Positions 31,898 to 39,359 of a DNA stretch of 39,359 nt are shown here, one piece after another. The notes beneath the pieces are model-generated. The model searched no databases. It saw only the letters and a list, made by a program, of their open reading frames with translations, and was not told the DNA's origin. Every line of letters begins with the position of its first letter. Positions within the stretch are counted from its first letter, which is position 1. Source of the stretch: Treponema sp. (GTDB taxonomy: Bacteria; Spirochaetota; Spirochaetia; Treponematales; Treponemataceae); the NCBI GenBank assembly GCA_024690865.1, contig JAILON010000141.1, positions 1 through 39,359 on the forward strand, in the 5' to 3' direction. The position numbers and the translations under genes are program-made.

Positions 31898-33502
31898 ATG
31901 ACCAAGTACATTTTCATCACCGGCGGGGTTGTATCGGGCCTGGGCAAGGGAATTGCCGCGGCTTCCATAGGCTTGATTCTGAAGGGCAGGGGTTTTTCTG
32001 TCGTAAACCAGAAGTTCGATCCCTATCTGAATATAGATCCGGGGACGATGAACCCCTTCCAGCACGGGGAGGTCTTCGTTACCGACGACGGTGCGGAAAC
32101 GGACCTGGACTTGGGCCACTACGAGCGCTTCACCGATGCGACCCTTTCCCAGTCGTCCAACACGACGGCGGGCCGCGTGTACCTGTCCGTCCTGAACCGC
32201 GAGCGGGAGGGGGGCTACCACGGCGGGACCGTGCAGGTCATTCCCAACGTCACCGAGGAAATCCTGTCCCGGATGCTCCTGTCTACGCAGGAGACGGGGG
32301 CCGACGTCATCATCACCGAAATCGGTGGCACGGTGGGCGACATTGAATCCCTTCCATTTATAGAGGCAATCCGGCAGATGAAGTACCGGGTTGGCGAGGA
32401 GAACTGCTGCTACATCCACCTGACGCTGGTTCCCTACCTGGGCAAGGCCCACGAGATGAAGACCAAGCCCACCCAGCATTCGGTCAAGGAACTGCAGGAG
32501 CTGGGAATACAGCCGAATATACTGATGCTGCGCACGGAGCTCCCCATAGACGAGAACACGCGGGAACGCCTGGCCCTGTTCTGCAATGTGGACACCGACT
32601 GCGTCATCCAGAACCTCAATGCGAAGTCCATCTACGAGGTGCCGCTCAATATGGAGAAGGAGGGGCTGGGGGATGCAGTGTGCAAGGCCCTGGGCCTTGA
32701 GAAGCGGGAGACGCAGCTTGCCGACTGGGCAAAGATGGTCCACACCTTTGAGAATCCCAAGCACCGGGTTACGATTGCCCTGGTGGGCAAATATATAGAG
32801 CTGCACGACGCGTACCTGTCGGTCGTGGAGAGCCTGACCCACGGGGGCATCGCCAACGAGGCGGAGGTCGTGCTGGACTGGATAGACAGCGAGACGCTGA
32901 CGGACGACGCCAAGACTGCGGAACGGCTTGCCGGGGCCGACGGCATCATCGTTCCGGGGGGCTTCGGCTCGCGCGGCATAGAGGGCATGGTCCGTGCCGC
33001 CCGCTATGCGCGGCTCAACAAGATTCCGTATTTTGGCATCTGCCTGGGAATGCAGATTATCGTGATAGAGTATGCCCGCGACGTGCTGGGCTGGGCGGAC
33101 GCACATTCCACCGAGATTGACAAGGATACGACGCACCCGGTCATAGACCTCATGCCCGACCAGAACGGCAAGATTTTGGGCGGTACACTCCGCCTGGGCA
33201 AGTTCGAGTGTGCGGTCAAGCCGGGGACGCTGACGGAAAAGGCCTACAGTTCGCAGACCGTGTGGGAGCGGCACCGGCACCGCTACGAGTTCAACAACAA
33301 GTATAGGGATGACTTGGAGAAGGCGGGGCTCATCATCGCGGGCGTGAACCCGGAGCGGGACCTGGTGGAGATTGTCGAAGTTCCCGACCATCCCTGGATG
33401 CTCGGCGGGCAGTTCCACCCGGAGTTTAAGAGCCGTCCCAACAGGGCGGGGCCTTTGTTCCGCGATTTCATAAAGGCCGCCGTGGAGTACGGCGGGAACT
33501 AG
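31898..33502 (+). CDS. pyrG: CTP synthase (glutamine hydrolysing)
   Basis: Makes CTP from UTP, ATP and glutamine. 534 residues, the usual length. The synthetase domain starts [22 protein letters not shown] with [38 protein letters not shown], and the glutaminase domain has the triad Cys382 (GICLGMQ), His507 and Glu509 ([10 protein letters not shown]). ATG 31898 is chosen because it matches the family start and follows the -10 box by 6 nt; a start at 31811 lies upstream of the promoter. The gene stands alone, divergent from the large lipoprotein gene and convergent with the HD gene. Confidence 0.97.
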   Translation: MTKYIFITGGVVSGLGKGIAAASIGLILKGRGFSVVNQKFDPYLNIDPGTMNPFQHGEVFVTDDGAETDLDLGHYERFTDATLSQSSNTTAGRVYLSVLNREREGGYHGGTVQVIPNVTEEILSRMLLSTQETGADVIITEIGGTVGDIESLPFIEAIRQMKYRVGEENCCYIHLTLVPYLGKAHEMKTKPTQHSVKELQELGIQPNILMLRTELPIDENTRERLALFCNVDTDCVIQNLNAKSIYEVPLNMEKEGLGDAVCKALGLEKRETQLADWAKMVHTFENPKHRVTIALVGKYIELHDAYLSVVESLTHGGIANEAEVVLDWIDSETLTDDAKTAERLAGADGIIVPGGFGSRGIEGMVRAARYARLNKIPYFGICLGMQIIVIEYARDVLGWADAHSTEIDKDTTHPVIDLMPDQNGKILGGTLRLGKFECAVKPGTLTEKAYSSQTVWERHRHRYEFNNKYRDDLEKAGLIIAGVNPERDLVEIVEVPDHPWMLGGQFHPEFKSRPNRAGPLFRDFIKAAVEYGGN

Positions 33503-33566
33503 CCCTGCGGGCTGGAGGGGCTGTAAAGACGGCGGTCGGTGCGAGGGCCGGCGGCTTTTGCGCCGG

Positions 33567-34181
33567 TTAATCGTCGTTCTTGGTGTCGAAGTATTTGGAG
33601 TCTTCCAGGTACTGGCGGCGGGTCATCACGAGCGTGATGAGCTCCTGATACATGTTGTAGTCCACCTCAAGGGCGATGGGAAAGATGAAATATTCGGTTT
33701 CGTCGCAGTAGCGTTCGATGAAGGCTGCGCTCGTGACGAATCCCAGGCTTATCATGTTGCTTATGCGGTCGGCGCACTTGAGGAGCTTGGCCTTGTGGCT
33801 TGCGTTGGCGAGGATGTTGCGAAGGTACTCGTTCTTGAGCTGGCCGGGTTGCTTTGTCACTTCCTGCACCAGCTTCAGGACTTCCTCGCCTTCCTCGTCG
33901 GCGTTGCGTATGAGGTTTATGTCGAATCCGGGAATGTCTTCCACCACGTCGTGGATGCAGCTGGCCTTGAGCAGGACGCTGTCGATGTAGCCGTAGTCAA
34001 TCAGGATGCCCATCGTGTCCATCTGGTGGCGGAACATGTTGCCGCCTGCGAAGCGCGCTTTGCCGATGAGGTAGGTCGCCAGCTGCATGTAGGGGGCGAG
34101 CGTAATGCCCTTGAGCGTGAGCATGTGCTCCTTGTCCATCTGGGAGGGCTTCTCCGTTGCCATGTTAAACACCTTTCCCAT
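33567..34181 (-). CDS. HD-domain hydrolase resembling the ppGpp hydrolase domain of RelA/SpoT
   Basis: 204 residues, a stand-alone HD domain. The residues needed for (p)ppGpp hydrolysis in Rel_Seq all have counterparts at nearly the same numbers: His52 (RHQMDT), His77-Asp78 and Glu81-Asp82 (HDVVED), Asp138 and Asn142 (KCADRISNM). There is no synthetase, TGS or ACT domain, so it resembles small alarmone hydrolases (MESH1-like), though other nucleotide substrates are possible. AAGGAGG lies 10 nt before ATG 34181. Single gene, convergent with pyrG; a short palindrome (CCGGCG/CGCCGG) lies at its stop. Confidence 0.8.
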   Translation of the reverse strand: MGKVFNMATEKPSQMDKEHMLTLKGITLAPYMQLATYLIGKARFAGGNMFRHQMDTMGILIDYGYIDSVLLKASCIHDVVEDIPGFDINLIRNADEEGEEVLKLVQEVTKQPGQLKNEYLRNILANASHKAKLLKCADRISNMISLGFVTSAAFIERYCDETEYFIFPIALEVDYNMYQELITLVMTRRQYLEDSKYFDTKNDD

Positions 34182-34402
34182 ATTGCATCATCCTCCTTTG
34201 CTTCCGTCCGGCGCGCTGCAGCTGGAATTTACCTTCTTTATATTATCGAGATGATTGCAAAAAGCCTTGAATTTTTCCCACGGACGGCAAATTCCGTGCT
34301 AAAATAGCAGGTATAGGCAGGGCCGCAGTTCCATGGAGTCCCCGCGCCTTTGTCGTGGCGGGCTTTGGGAACGGGCTCCAGACATTTTACAGGAGGAAGC
34401 TT

Positions 34403-35281
34403 ATGGCGAAGGATGATATCTTGAAAGACTACCGCTACGACGGCTCACGGAAGCTGGACCTGGGGTCGGCTCCCCACGACTCGGAGGGAAGGGGGGCGAA
34501 GAAGGAGGAGTACGCCTACAAGACTGAGGAGAACATTCAGGAGATAGACGAGTGGCAGGGCAAGCTGTATGCCCAGTCGCAGGAGTCCGTCCTCATCGTC
34601 CTGCAGGCCTTGGACGCGGCTGGCAAGGACAGTACGATAAAGCACGTGCTGGGACCGCTGAACCCGCAGGGCATCAGCGTCTACAGCTTCAAGTCTCCCA
34701 ACTCCGAGGAGGAGCAGCACGACTTCCTCTGGCGTTACCACAAGCGGCTGCCGCAGCGGGGCAAGATGTGCGTGTTCAACCGGTCGTACTACGAGGAGGT
34801 GCTGGTCGTCAATGTGCATGAGTTCTGGAAGGACTACAATATGCCCAAGCGGACCTTCCACAACGGCAAATATATAGAAGGAAAGTACAAGGAGATTGTC
34901 AACTGGGAAAACTACCTGTACGGCAATGCCTTCCGCGTGGTCAAGGTGTTCCTGAACCTGTCCAAGGGCGAACAGAAGAAGCGCTTTTTGGAGCGGCTTG
35001 AGCGCAAGGAAAAGAACTGGAAGTTCAGCGCGAACGACCTCAAGGAGCGGCCCTACTGGGACAAGTACCAGAAGGCCTTTGAGGATGCGATAAATGCGAC
35101 GGCCACCAAGAGCTGCCCCTGGTACGTCGTTCCCGCCGACCAGAAGTGGTACGCCCGCTACCTCTTCTCCCAGATTCTGGTGGAGACCCTGAGGGACATA
35201 AACCCGTCGTTCCCCAAGATGCCCGAGTCCAGCGCGGAGGAGCTGGCCAAGTGCGAGGCGACCCTGCTGGCGGAAGACTGA
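34403..35281 (+). CDS. PPK2-family polyphosphate:nucleotide phosphotransferase
   Basis: 292 residues. Uses polyphosphate to phosphorylate nucleoside mono- or diphosphates. Walker A ALDAAGKDSTIKHV (69-82), NPQG, then the lid and Walker B region VFNRSYYEEVLVV (124-136) and the C-terminal KNWKFSANDLKERPYWDKY and SCPWYVVPADQKWYARYL blocks mark the single-domain PPK2 group often called class III, which can take AMP to ATP. The class is inferred from resemblance. ATG 34403 has AGGAGG 6 nt upstream; the in-frame GTG at 34355 lacks one. A leader of about 95 nt holds CCCGC/GCGGG hairpin arms. Divergent from the HD gene. Confidence 0.9.
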   Translation: MAKDDILKDYRYDGSRKLDLGSAPHDSEGRGAKKEEYAYKTEENIQEIDEWQGKLYAQSQESVLIVLQALDAAGKDSTIKHVLGPLNPQGISVYSFKSPNSEEEQHDFLWRYHKRLPQRGKMCVFNRSYYEEVLVVNVHEFWKDYNMPKRTFHNGKYIEGKYKEIVNWENYLYGNAFRVVKVFLNLSKGEQKKRFLERLERKEKNWKFSANDLKERPYWDKYQKAFEDAINATATKSCPWYVVPADQKWYARYLFSQILVETLRDINPSFPKMPESSAEELAKCEATLLAED

Positions 35282-35287
35282 CCTCGC

Positions 35288-35316
35288 TTGCATTATTTCT
35301 TGCTACAGGCTATGAT
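35288..35316 (+). promoter_or_regulatory. Promoter of the 812-residue exported protein gene
   Basis: TTGCAT (35288-35293), 17-bp spacer, TATGAT (35311-35316), then 14 nt to ATG 35331, giving a leader of about 7 nt without a Shine-Dalgarno sequence. Confidence 0.6.
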
Positions 35317-35330
35317 TCGTGTCCTGTAGT

Positions 35331-37769
35331 ATGAGAAAGAAGTTTTATTCCGTCCTTTTTGCAATCGCCGCCGCCCTGTCGGTACCTGCCGTGCCGCAGG
35401 ACGGCATGCCGTGGGCTCCGCCTTCTGTCCAGAAGCCGGAGCCTATTCTGCACGACCTTTCCAAGACCCAGGATGTTTCGGGCTTCCTGCCCAAGGAAGT
35501 CCTCATCCGTACGATGACCCAGTCCTACTGCAAGTACTACGAGTTTGCCCTTGCCAACGGGCGCATCTATGCCAAGAAGCCGGGCGAGGACAAGTGGGAG
35601 CTTTTCCTGAAGACCGGCCTTCCGTTCAGGAGCGTGGGGGGGGATGTGTTTGATTCCCCTGCTGCCATACGGGAGATTGCCTGCGATGCGGATACCCTGT
35701 ATGCCTTTGACGACCAGGGGATAATGTACACGATCTACTTCAAGAAGATCATGCGGCAGAAGCCTTTCAAGTGGTCGCGGATCTACGGCTTTCCCCGCAG
35801 GAACTACGTGCAGCAGAACGAGATGGTCCTGAACAAGCGCGGATGGAGCATGGGGGCCAGGCGCGAGGAGATCCTCTGGTATGAGGACCGCTACGGCAAC
35901 CAGCACCACTGGGGCACAATGGGGCTTGAGACCTTCTATTTCTTGACTGAAGACGGCCAGCACATCCGCTTCTGTGATTCCGGCTTGCCGCCGGACTTTA
36001 GCCGCTGCATTGAGTGTCCGGAAAAGGGCAGTTTCATTGCTGAAAACATCAGCGTTTCCGGGGATACGATTTTCCTCATCGGCAACCGGGGGACCATGTA
36101 CACCCGTCTGATAGACTTTGACACCATGGGCTGCGACCCCATGTTCTTCCTGTATACCTATGACGAGGAGGTGCAGAAGAAGAGCGGAACCGACTACCTT
36201 TCCAACTATACGGCCTGGGCGCTTCCTGCCGAAGACTGGGCAAGGCAGGTTCCCATTCCGCTGGACGGCAAGGCCCGGTTGACGAAGATGATAAGCATAG
36301 CCCAGACTGGACAGGGCAACTACGCCCGTGAACTGCGGGTCGCAGGATGCAACAGGGACGGCGTAATCGGCTACTGGCACAAGATGCTCTACGAAAACAA
36401 GTGGTCCTTTGTCCCTGCCGACCTGACGCTGGACGAAAGCGTATGGCTGGACCCTTCCAAGGAGGAGTTTGGCAAGGAGCTGACCCACTCCTACGAAGGC
36501 TACATCACGAAGGACGGTGCCAGGCTGGACGGAGTGAGCTGCTCCCTGTCGGGGCCGACCCTGTCTTCCGAGGACCGCTGTACCCTTACGATGGCAAAGG
36601 GGGGAGAAGCGTTTTCCTGCACCCTGTTCCCGGTGGAAAAATGGACCTACCTCCTGCGCTACTCTCCCGGCTTTGACGGCAGTCCCCGAAACTACTTCGT
36701 TACCCCGGAACTGGACGAGCGGAAGCTGGAAGGCTATTCGGGCGAATTCAAGGACATCCTGTGCGACCTTTTCAAGGGGAAGAACCATTCCCTGTTCGTC
36801 TATTCCGCCATCGGGGCGGCCGACTATTACGAGATAGACATGGATGGCGGAAGACTTGGCAGTTCCTACCGGATCCTGATGACAAAAGACGGGGGGGACA
36901 TGCCTCCGAAGGTGCTGCGCGGCGGCGGCGACCTGTTCCAGCCCGGGTCAAATTTGGAAAACCCGATGGATGCGAAGTTCCTTTTGGACGAGGGCCGGGG
37001 CTATACGGGGGCGGACCGTCTGCTCGTACAGGAGCGCCTTGCGGCGAACGTCAGCCTGGCCGAACGGCTCCGGGCGGCAATCAAGGACAACGAGGTCCAC
37101 CGGGACAGTTCGGAACTGTCGCGCTGGGGCTACAACCTGCTGGACCTGGTCACGAGGATTACCTTTTTGAACAGGCTGAACGTGCCCAAGATAAAGCAGA
37201 TGACCAGCTTTGGCCGGAACATCATGAACAGCAACGCCAACTTGTACGGGGAACTTTTGGCCTATGGGGATTGGACCTATCCTGCCATGCTGGAGCTGGT
37301 GGACCTGCGGATCCGCTATTACGGCAAGCTGCTGAAGGAGCTGAAGGACGACGGCGAGGAGGCCTTCTTGAAGAAGGGCTTCCACAACTCCTTCCTGTCC
37401 TACTATGAGGATGCCGGACTGGCCGTCCGCATGGAAGGCGGAGGCGACGGCCTGGATGGTTTTTCTATGGAGGGGATGTTCCCCTGGTTCATGATAGAGA
37501 AGGCTGACGGCAGCAGCATACTGATGAGGCTGGAAGGGTCGGCCAGGAGCATACTGGACGGCGGGCGGAAGTTCCGCTTCCCGGCTTCCTTTACCGTGGT
37601 TTCCACCGATTCCAAGGGAAAGACCAGCATCCCCGACAGGGGCAGGGATTCGGTGGACATAGACTCGTACAACGGGGAGTTCTACTGGGACGGCAGGCAG
37701 GCCAAGGCGTACCTGAAGGACAGCATGTTCGGCAAGAGGCTCATCTTTAAAGGGGCCCCGGCACAGTAA
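35331..37769 (+). CDS. Large exported protein of unknown function
   Basis: 812 residues. A signal peptide (MRKKFYSVLFAIAAALSVPA) is followed by about 500 residues that look beta-rich and repetitive (LANGRIYAKKPGEDKWELF, ADTLYAFDDQGIMYTIYF, GDTIFLIGNRGTMYTRL), possibly a beta-propeller, then a helical block (about 560-690, QERLAANVSLAERLRAAIKDNEVHRD) and a C-terminal beta-rich end. I do not recognise the family. ATG 35331 is favoured by the promoter and signal peptide; the GTG at 35319 would lie within 3 nt of the -10 box. It contains an eight-G tract (35636-35643) at codons 102-104 and seven G at 36891-36897, both in frame here. It follows PPK2 by 49 nt but has its own promoter. Confidence 0.8.
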   Translation: MRKKFYSVLFAIAAALSVPAVPQDGMPWAPPSVQKPEPILHDLSKTQDVSGFLPKEVLIRTMTQSYCKYYEFALANGRIYAKKPGEDKWELFLKTGLPFRSVGGDVFDSPAAIREIACDADTLYAFDDQGIMYTIYFKKIMRQKPFKWSRIYGFPRRNYVQQNEMVLNKRGWSMGARREEILWYEDRYGNQHHWGTMGLETFYFLTEDGQHIRFCDSGLPPDFSRCIECPEKGSFIAENISVSGDTIFLIGNRGTMYTRLIDFDTMGCDPMFFLYTYDEEVQKKSGTDYLSNYTAWALPAEDWARQVPIPLDGKARLTKMISIAQTGQGNYARELRVAGCNRDGVIGYWHKMLYENKWSFVPADLTLDESVWLDPSKEEFGKELTHSYEGYITKDGARLDGVSCSLSGPTLSSEDRCTLTMAKGGEAFSCTLFPVEKWTYLLRYSPGFDGSPRNYFVTPELDERKLEGYSGEFKDILCDLFKGKNHSLFVYSAIGAADYYEIDMDGGRLGSSYRILMTKDGGDMPPKVLRGGGDLFQPGSNLENPMDAKFLLDEGRGYTGADRLLVQERLAANVSLAERLRAAIKDNEVHRDSSELSRWGYNLLDLVTRITFLNRLNVPKIKQMTSFGRNIMNSNANLYGELLAYGDWTYPAMLELVDLRIRYYGKLLKELKDDGEEAFLKKGFHNSFLSYYEDAGLAVRMEGGGDGLDGFSMEGMFPWFMIEKADGSSILMRLEGSARSILDGGRKFRFPASFTVVSTDSKGKTSIPDRGRDSVDIDSYNGEFYWDGRQAKAYLKDSMFGKRLIFKGAPAQ

Positions 37770-37786
37770 AAAATGCCCTTCTTCCC

Positions 37787-37815
37787 TTGACGTTTTTTAA
37801 CGGCTTTTATTATGT
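37787..37815 (+). promoter_or_regulatory. Promoter of grpE-dnaK
   Basis: TTGACG (37787-37792), 17-bp spacer, TTATGT (37810-37815). No CIRCE inverted repeat (TTAGCACTC-N9-GAGTGCTAA) is present, so HrcA control is not evident. Confidence 0.6.
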
Positions 37816-37865
37816 TTCTTATTGTAGGTTACGGCCTGCACAACAAAACGAAGGTTTTATGAGAG

Positions 37866-38576
37866 ATGGACGAGGAAAAAGAAGAAAAGGCCGCTGATGT
37901 GGCCGATGGCGTTGCCGAAGAAACAATCCAGGCGGAAGGTGCGGATTCCGAAGCTGCGGCCCAGGACGCTTCCGGGCAGGAAGCTTCTGCCGGGGACGAT
38001 GTTCCTTCCGATGCGAACGAGCTTGAGCTTTTGGCCAAGAAGGTTGCCGCACTTGAAAAGGAGCGGGATGATTTCAAGGACCAGTTCCTGCGGAAAAGCG
38101 CGGATTTCGAGAATTACCGGAAGCGCATGATAAAGGAGAAGCAGGATGCCTTCGACTATGCCAACACGAGCCTGCTCAAGGATCTGCTTGACAGTTTGGA
38201 CAACTTTGACCGTACGGTCGAAGCGGCGGCTTCTGCGAACGATGCGAAGTCCATTGCCGACGGGGTGAAAATGATAAACAAGGGCTTGGTCAGCATGCTG
38301 GAGAACAAGTACGAGCTTGTTTCCTACGGTCAGCCGGGCGATCCCTTTGACCCGGAGCTGCACGAGGCAATCGGTAAGTCCGACGACCCTGTGGCGGAGC
38401 CGGTGATAAAGGCCGTGTACCTCAAGGGCTACAAGCTCAAGGACAGGGTCATCCGCCACGCCAAGGTCATGGTGTCCATGCCTGACGGGACGGTGGCGGC
38501 TCCTGAAAAGGATGAGGTCGCTGCCGCTTCTGAGAGTGCAAATAGTGGGGAATCTGGGGCTTCTGCCGCAGACTGA
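37866..38576 (+). CDS. grpE: GrpE, nucleotide exchange factor of DnaK
   Basis: Promotes ADP release from DnaK. 236 residues, longer than the usual about 200 because of an acidic, Ala/Glu-rich N-terminal tail of about 55 residues. The long coiled coil (ELLAKKVAALEKERDDFKDQFLRKSADFENYRKRM) and core motifs LLDSLDNFDRTVEAA, PFDPELHEAI and AVYLKGYKLKDRVIRHAKVMVS are present. ATG 37866 is used because the ATG at 37859 is in another frame that soon stops. dnaK follows after 33 nt, so the two are co-transcribed. hrcA is not upstream; an exported protein of unknown function is. Confidence 0.95.
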   Translation: MDEEKEEKAADVADGVAEETIQAEGADSEAAAQDASGQEASAGDDVPSDANELELLAKKVAALEKERDDFKDQFLRKSADFENYRKRMIKEKQDAFDYANTSLLKDLLDSLDNFDRTVEAAASANDAKSIADGVKMINKGLVSMLENKYELVSYGQPGDPFDPELHEAIGKSDDPVAEPVIKAVYLKGYKLKDRVIRHAKVMVSMPDGTVAAPEKDEVAAASESANSGESGASAAD

Positions 38577-38609
38577 TTCAATGAATAGATTTGAGAGGAG
38601 ATAGATACT

Positions 38610-39359
38610 ATGGGAAAGATTATTGGAATTGACTTGGGAACGACGAACTCCTGCGTCGCCGTCATGGAGAACGGCGAGCCGGTTGTCATCCAGAACTCGG
38701 AGGGCTTCCGCACGACGCCTTCCATCGTCGGCTTTACGGCGAAGGGAGACCGCATTGTCGGCCAGCCCGCCAAGAACCAGATGGTGACGAATCCGCAGAA
38801 CACCGTGTATTCAATCAAGCGCTTCATCGGTCGCCGTTACAACGAGCTGCCCGATGAAATCAAGCGTATTCCCTATACCGTGAAGGATCACGGTGACGAT
38901 GTGCGCGTCGAGGTCGATGAGGCCGGACAGAAGAAAGAGTTCAGCCCGCAGGAGATTTCCGCATTCGTCTTGCAGAAGATGAAGAAGACCGCCGAGGACT
39001 ACCTGGGCGAGGCTGTCACCGAGGCCGTCATTACCGTCCCCGCATACTTCAACGATGCCCAGCGTCAGGCGACCAAGGACGCGGGTAAGATTGCGGGCCT
39101 TGACGTAAAGCGCATCATCAACGAGCCGACCGCCGCGTCGCTCGCATTCGGATTTAAGCAGGACGGCGACAAGGACAAGACGATTGCCGTCTACGACCTC
39201 GGAGGAGGTACCTTCGATATTTCCATCCTTGAGCTGGGTGACGGCGTGTTCGAGGTCAAATCCACCAACGGAAACACCCACTTGGGAGGAGATGACTGGG
39301 ACGGCCGTATCGTCAGCTGGCTGATTGACAGCTTCAAGGCCGACACGGGAATTGACCTG
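38610..39359 (+). CDS. dnaK: Chaperone DnaK (Hsp70), 3' end outside window
   Basis: The first 250 codons of Hsp70. [18 protein letters not shown], the phosphate-1 loop, is followed by [34 protein letters not shown] and [12 protein letters not shown] (phosphate-2) and [11 protein letters not shown], all diagnostic of the DnaK nucleotide-binding domain. The frame is open to the window edge; the substrate-binding domain is not visible. AGGAG lies 9 nt before ATG 38610. Second gene of grpE-dnaK. Confidence 0.97.
   Translation, partial: MGKIIGIDLGTTNSCVAVMENGEPVVIQNSEGFRTTPSIVGFTAKGDRIVGQPAKNQMVTNPQNTVYSIKRFIGRRYNELPDEIKRIPYTVKDHGDDVRVEVDEAGQKKEFSPQEISAFVLQKMKKTAEDYLGEAVTEAVITVPAYFNDAQRQATKDAGKIAGLDVKRIINEPTAASLAFGFKQDGDKDKTIAVYDLGGGTFDISILELGDGVFEVKSTNGNTHLGGDDWDGRIVSWLIDSFKADTGIDL

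Noticed and set aside
37787..37865. CIRCE or sigma32-type heat-shock element before grpE
   Set aside because: No TTAGCACTC inverted repeat and no sigma32-like boxes; only a sigma70-type promoter is visible.

Overview
The window looks like chromosomal DNA of a GC-rich (roughly 55-60% by eye) host-associated spirochaete, most likely a gut or rumen Treponema. The evidence is gene content: a pallilysin-related adhesin-like protein, BspA/DUF285 surface lipoproteins, a CHASE2 adenylate cyclase, a solute-binding-domain hybrid kinase, and an Rpn-type nuclease gene. No rRNA, tRNA or CRISPR locus was seen. The genus is an inference, not a measured match.

Layout. 1-5057: 3' part of miaB, a 0.4 kb gap, then a tight three-gene unit (SH3 protein, M48 protease, CHASE2 adenylate cyclase). 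5111-11438: an ACT-domain gene facing a minus-strand group (hybrid histidine kinase, aroB, recQ, rpmB). 11545-15717: a repeat-rich spacer, a GNAT gene, then overlapping der, merR and an Rsm22-type methyltransferase. 15749-18122: a broken BspA-like lipoprotein gene. 18338-20850: a DbpA-type DEAD-box helicase. 20849-26145 (minus): argJ-argB-argD with a pallilysin-related gene fused translationally to its end. 26257-28245: an exported hypothetical protein, a 23-bp repeat array and an Rpn nuclease. 28358-31785 (minus): a second, larger BspA-like lipoprotein gene. 31863-39359: pyrG, an HD hydrolase (minus), a PPK2 kinase, a large exported protein, grpE and the start of dnaK.

Four themes recur. (1) Several genes have near-consensus sigma70 promoters (TTGNNN, 17 bp, TANNNT) whose -10 box ends only 6-8 nt before the start codon, so the mRNAs should be leaderless or nearly so. 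This also fixes several start codons. (2) Both BspA-like lipoprotein genes carry a poly-G tract just after the lipidated N-terminus. In both, the reading frame is broken there and is restored by exactly one extra G, which suggests phase variation (or homopolymer errors in assembly). (3) Intergenic regions are full of short palindrome arrays. The most striking lies between argJ and argB: seven tri-loop hairpins whose arms differ between copies with compensating changes, the last having the argJ stop codon as its loop. (4) A 19-bp perfect palindrome sits between the -35 and -10 boxes of rpmB.

Functionally the window mixes housekeeping (tRNA modification, ribosome assembly, shikimate, CTP and arginine synthesis, chaperones), nucleotide and polyphosphate signalling (adenylate cyclase, ppGpp-hydrolase-like HD protein, PPK2) and surface proteins under possible switch control.
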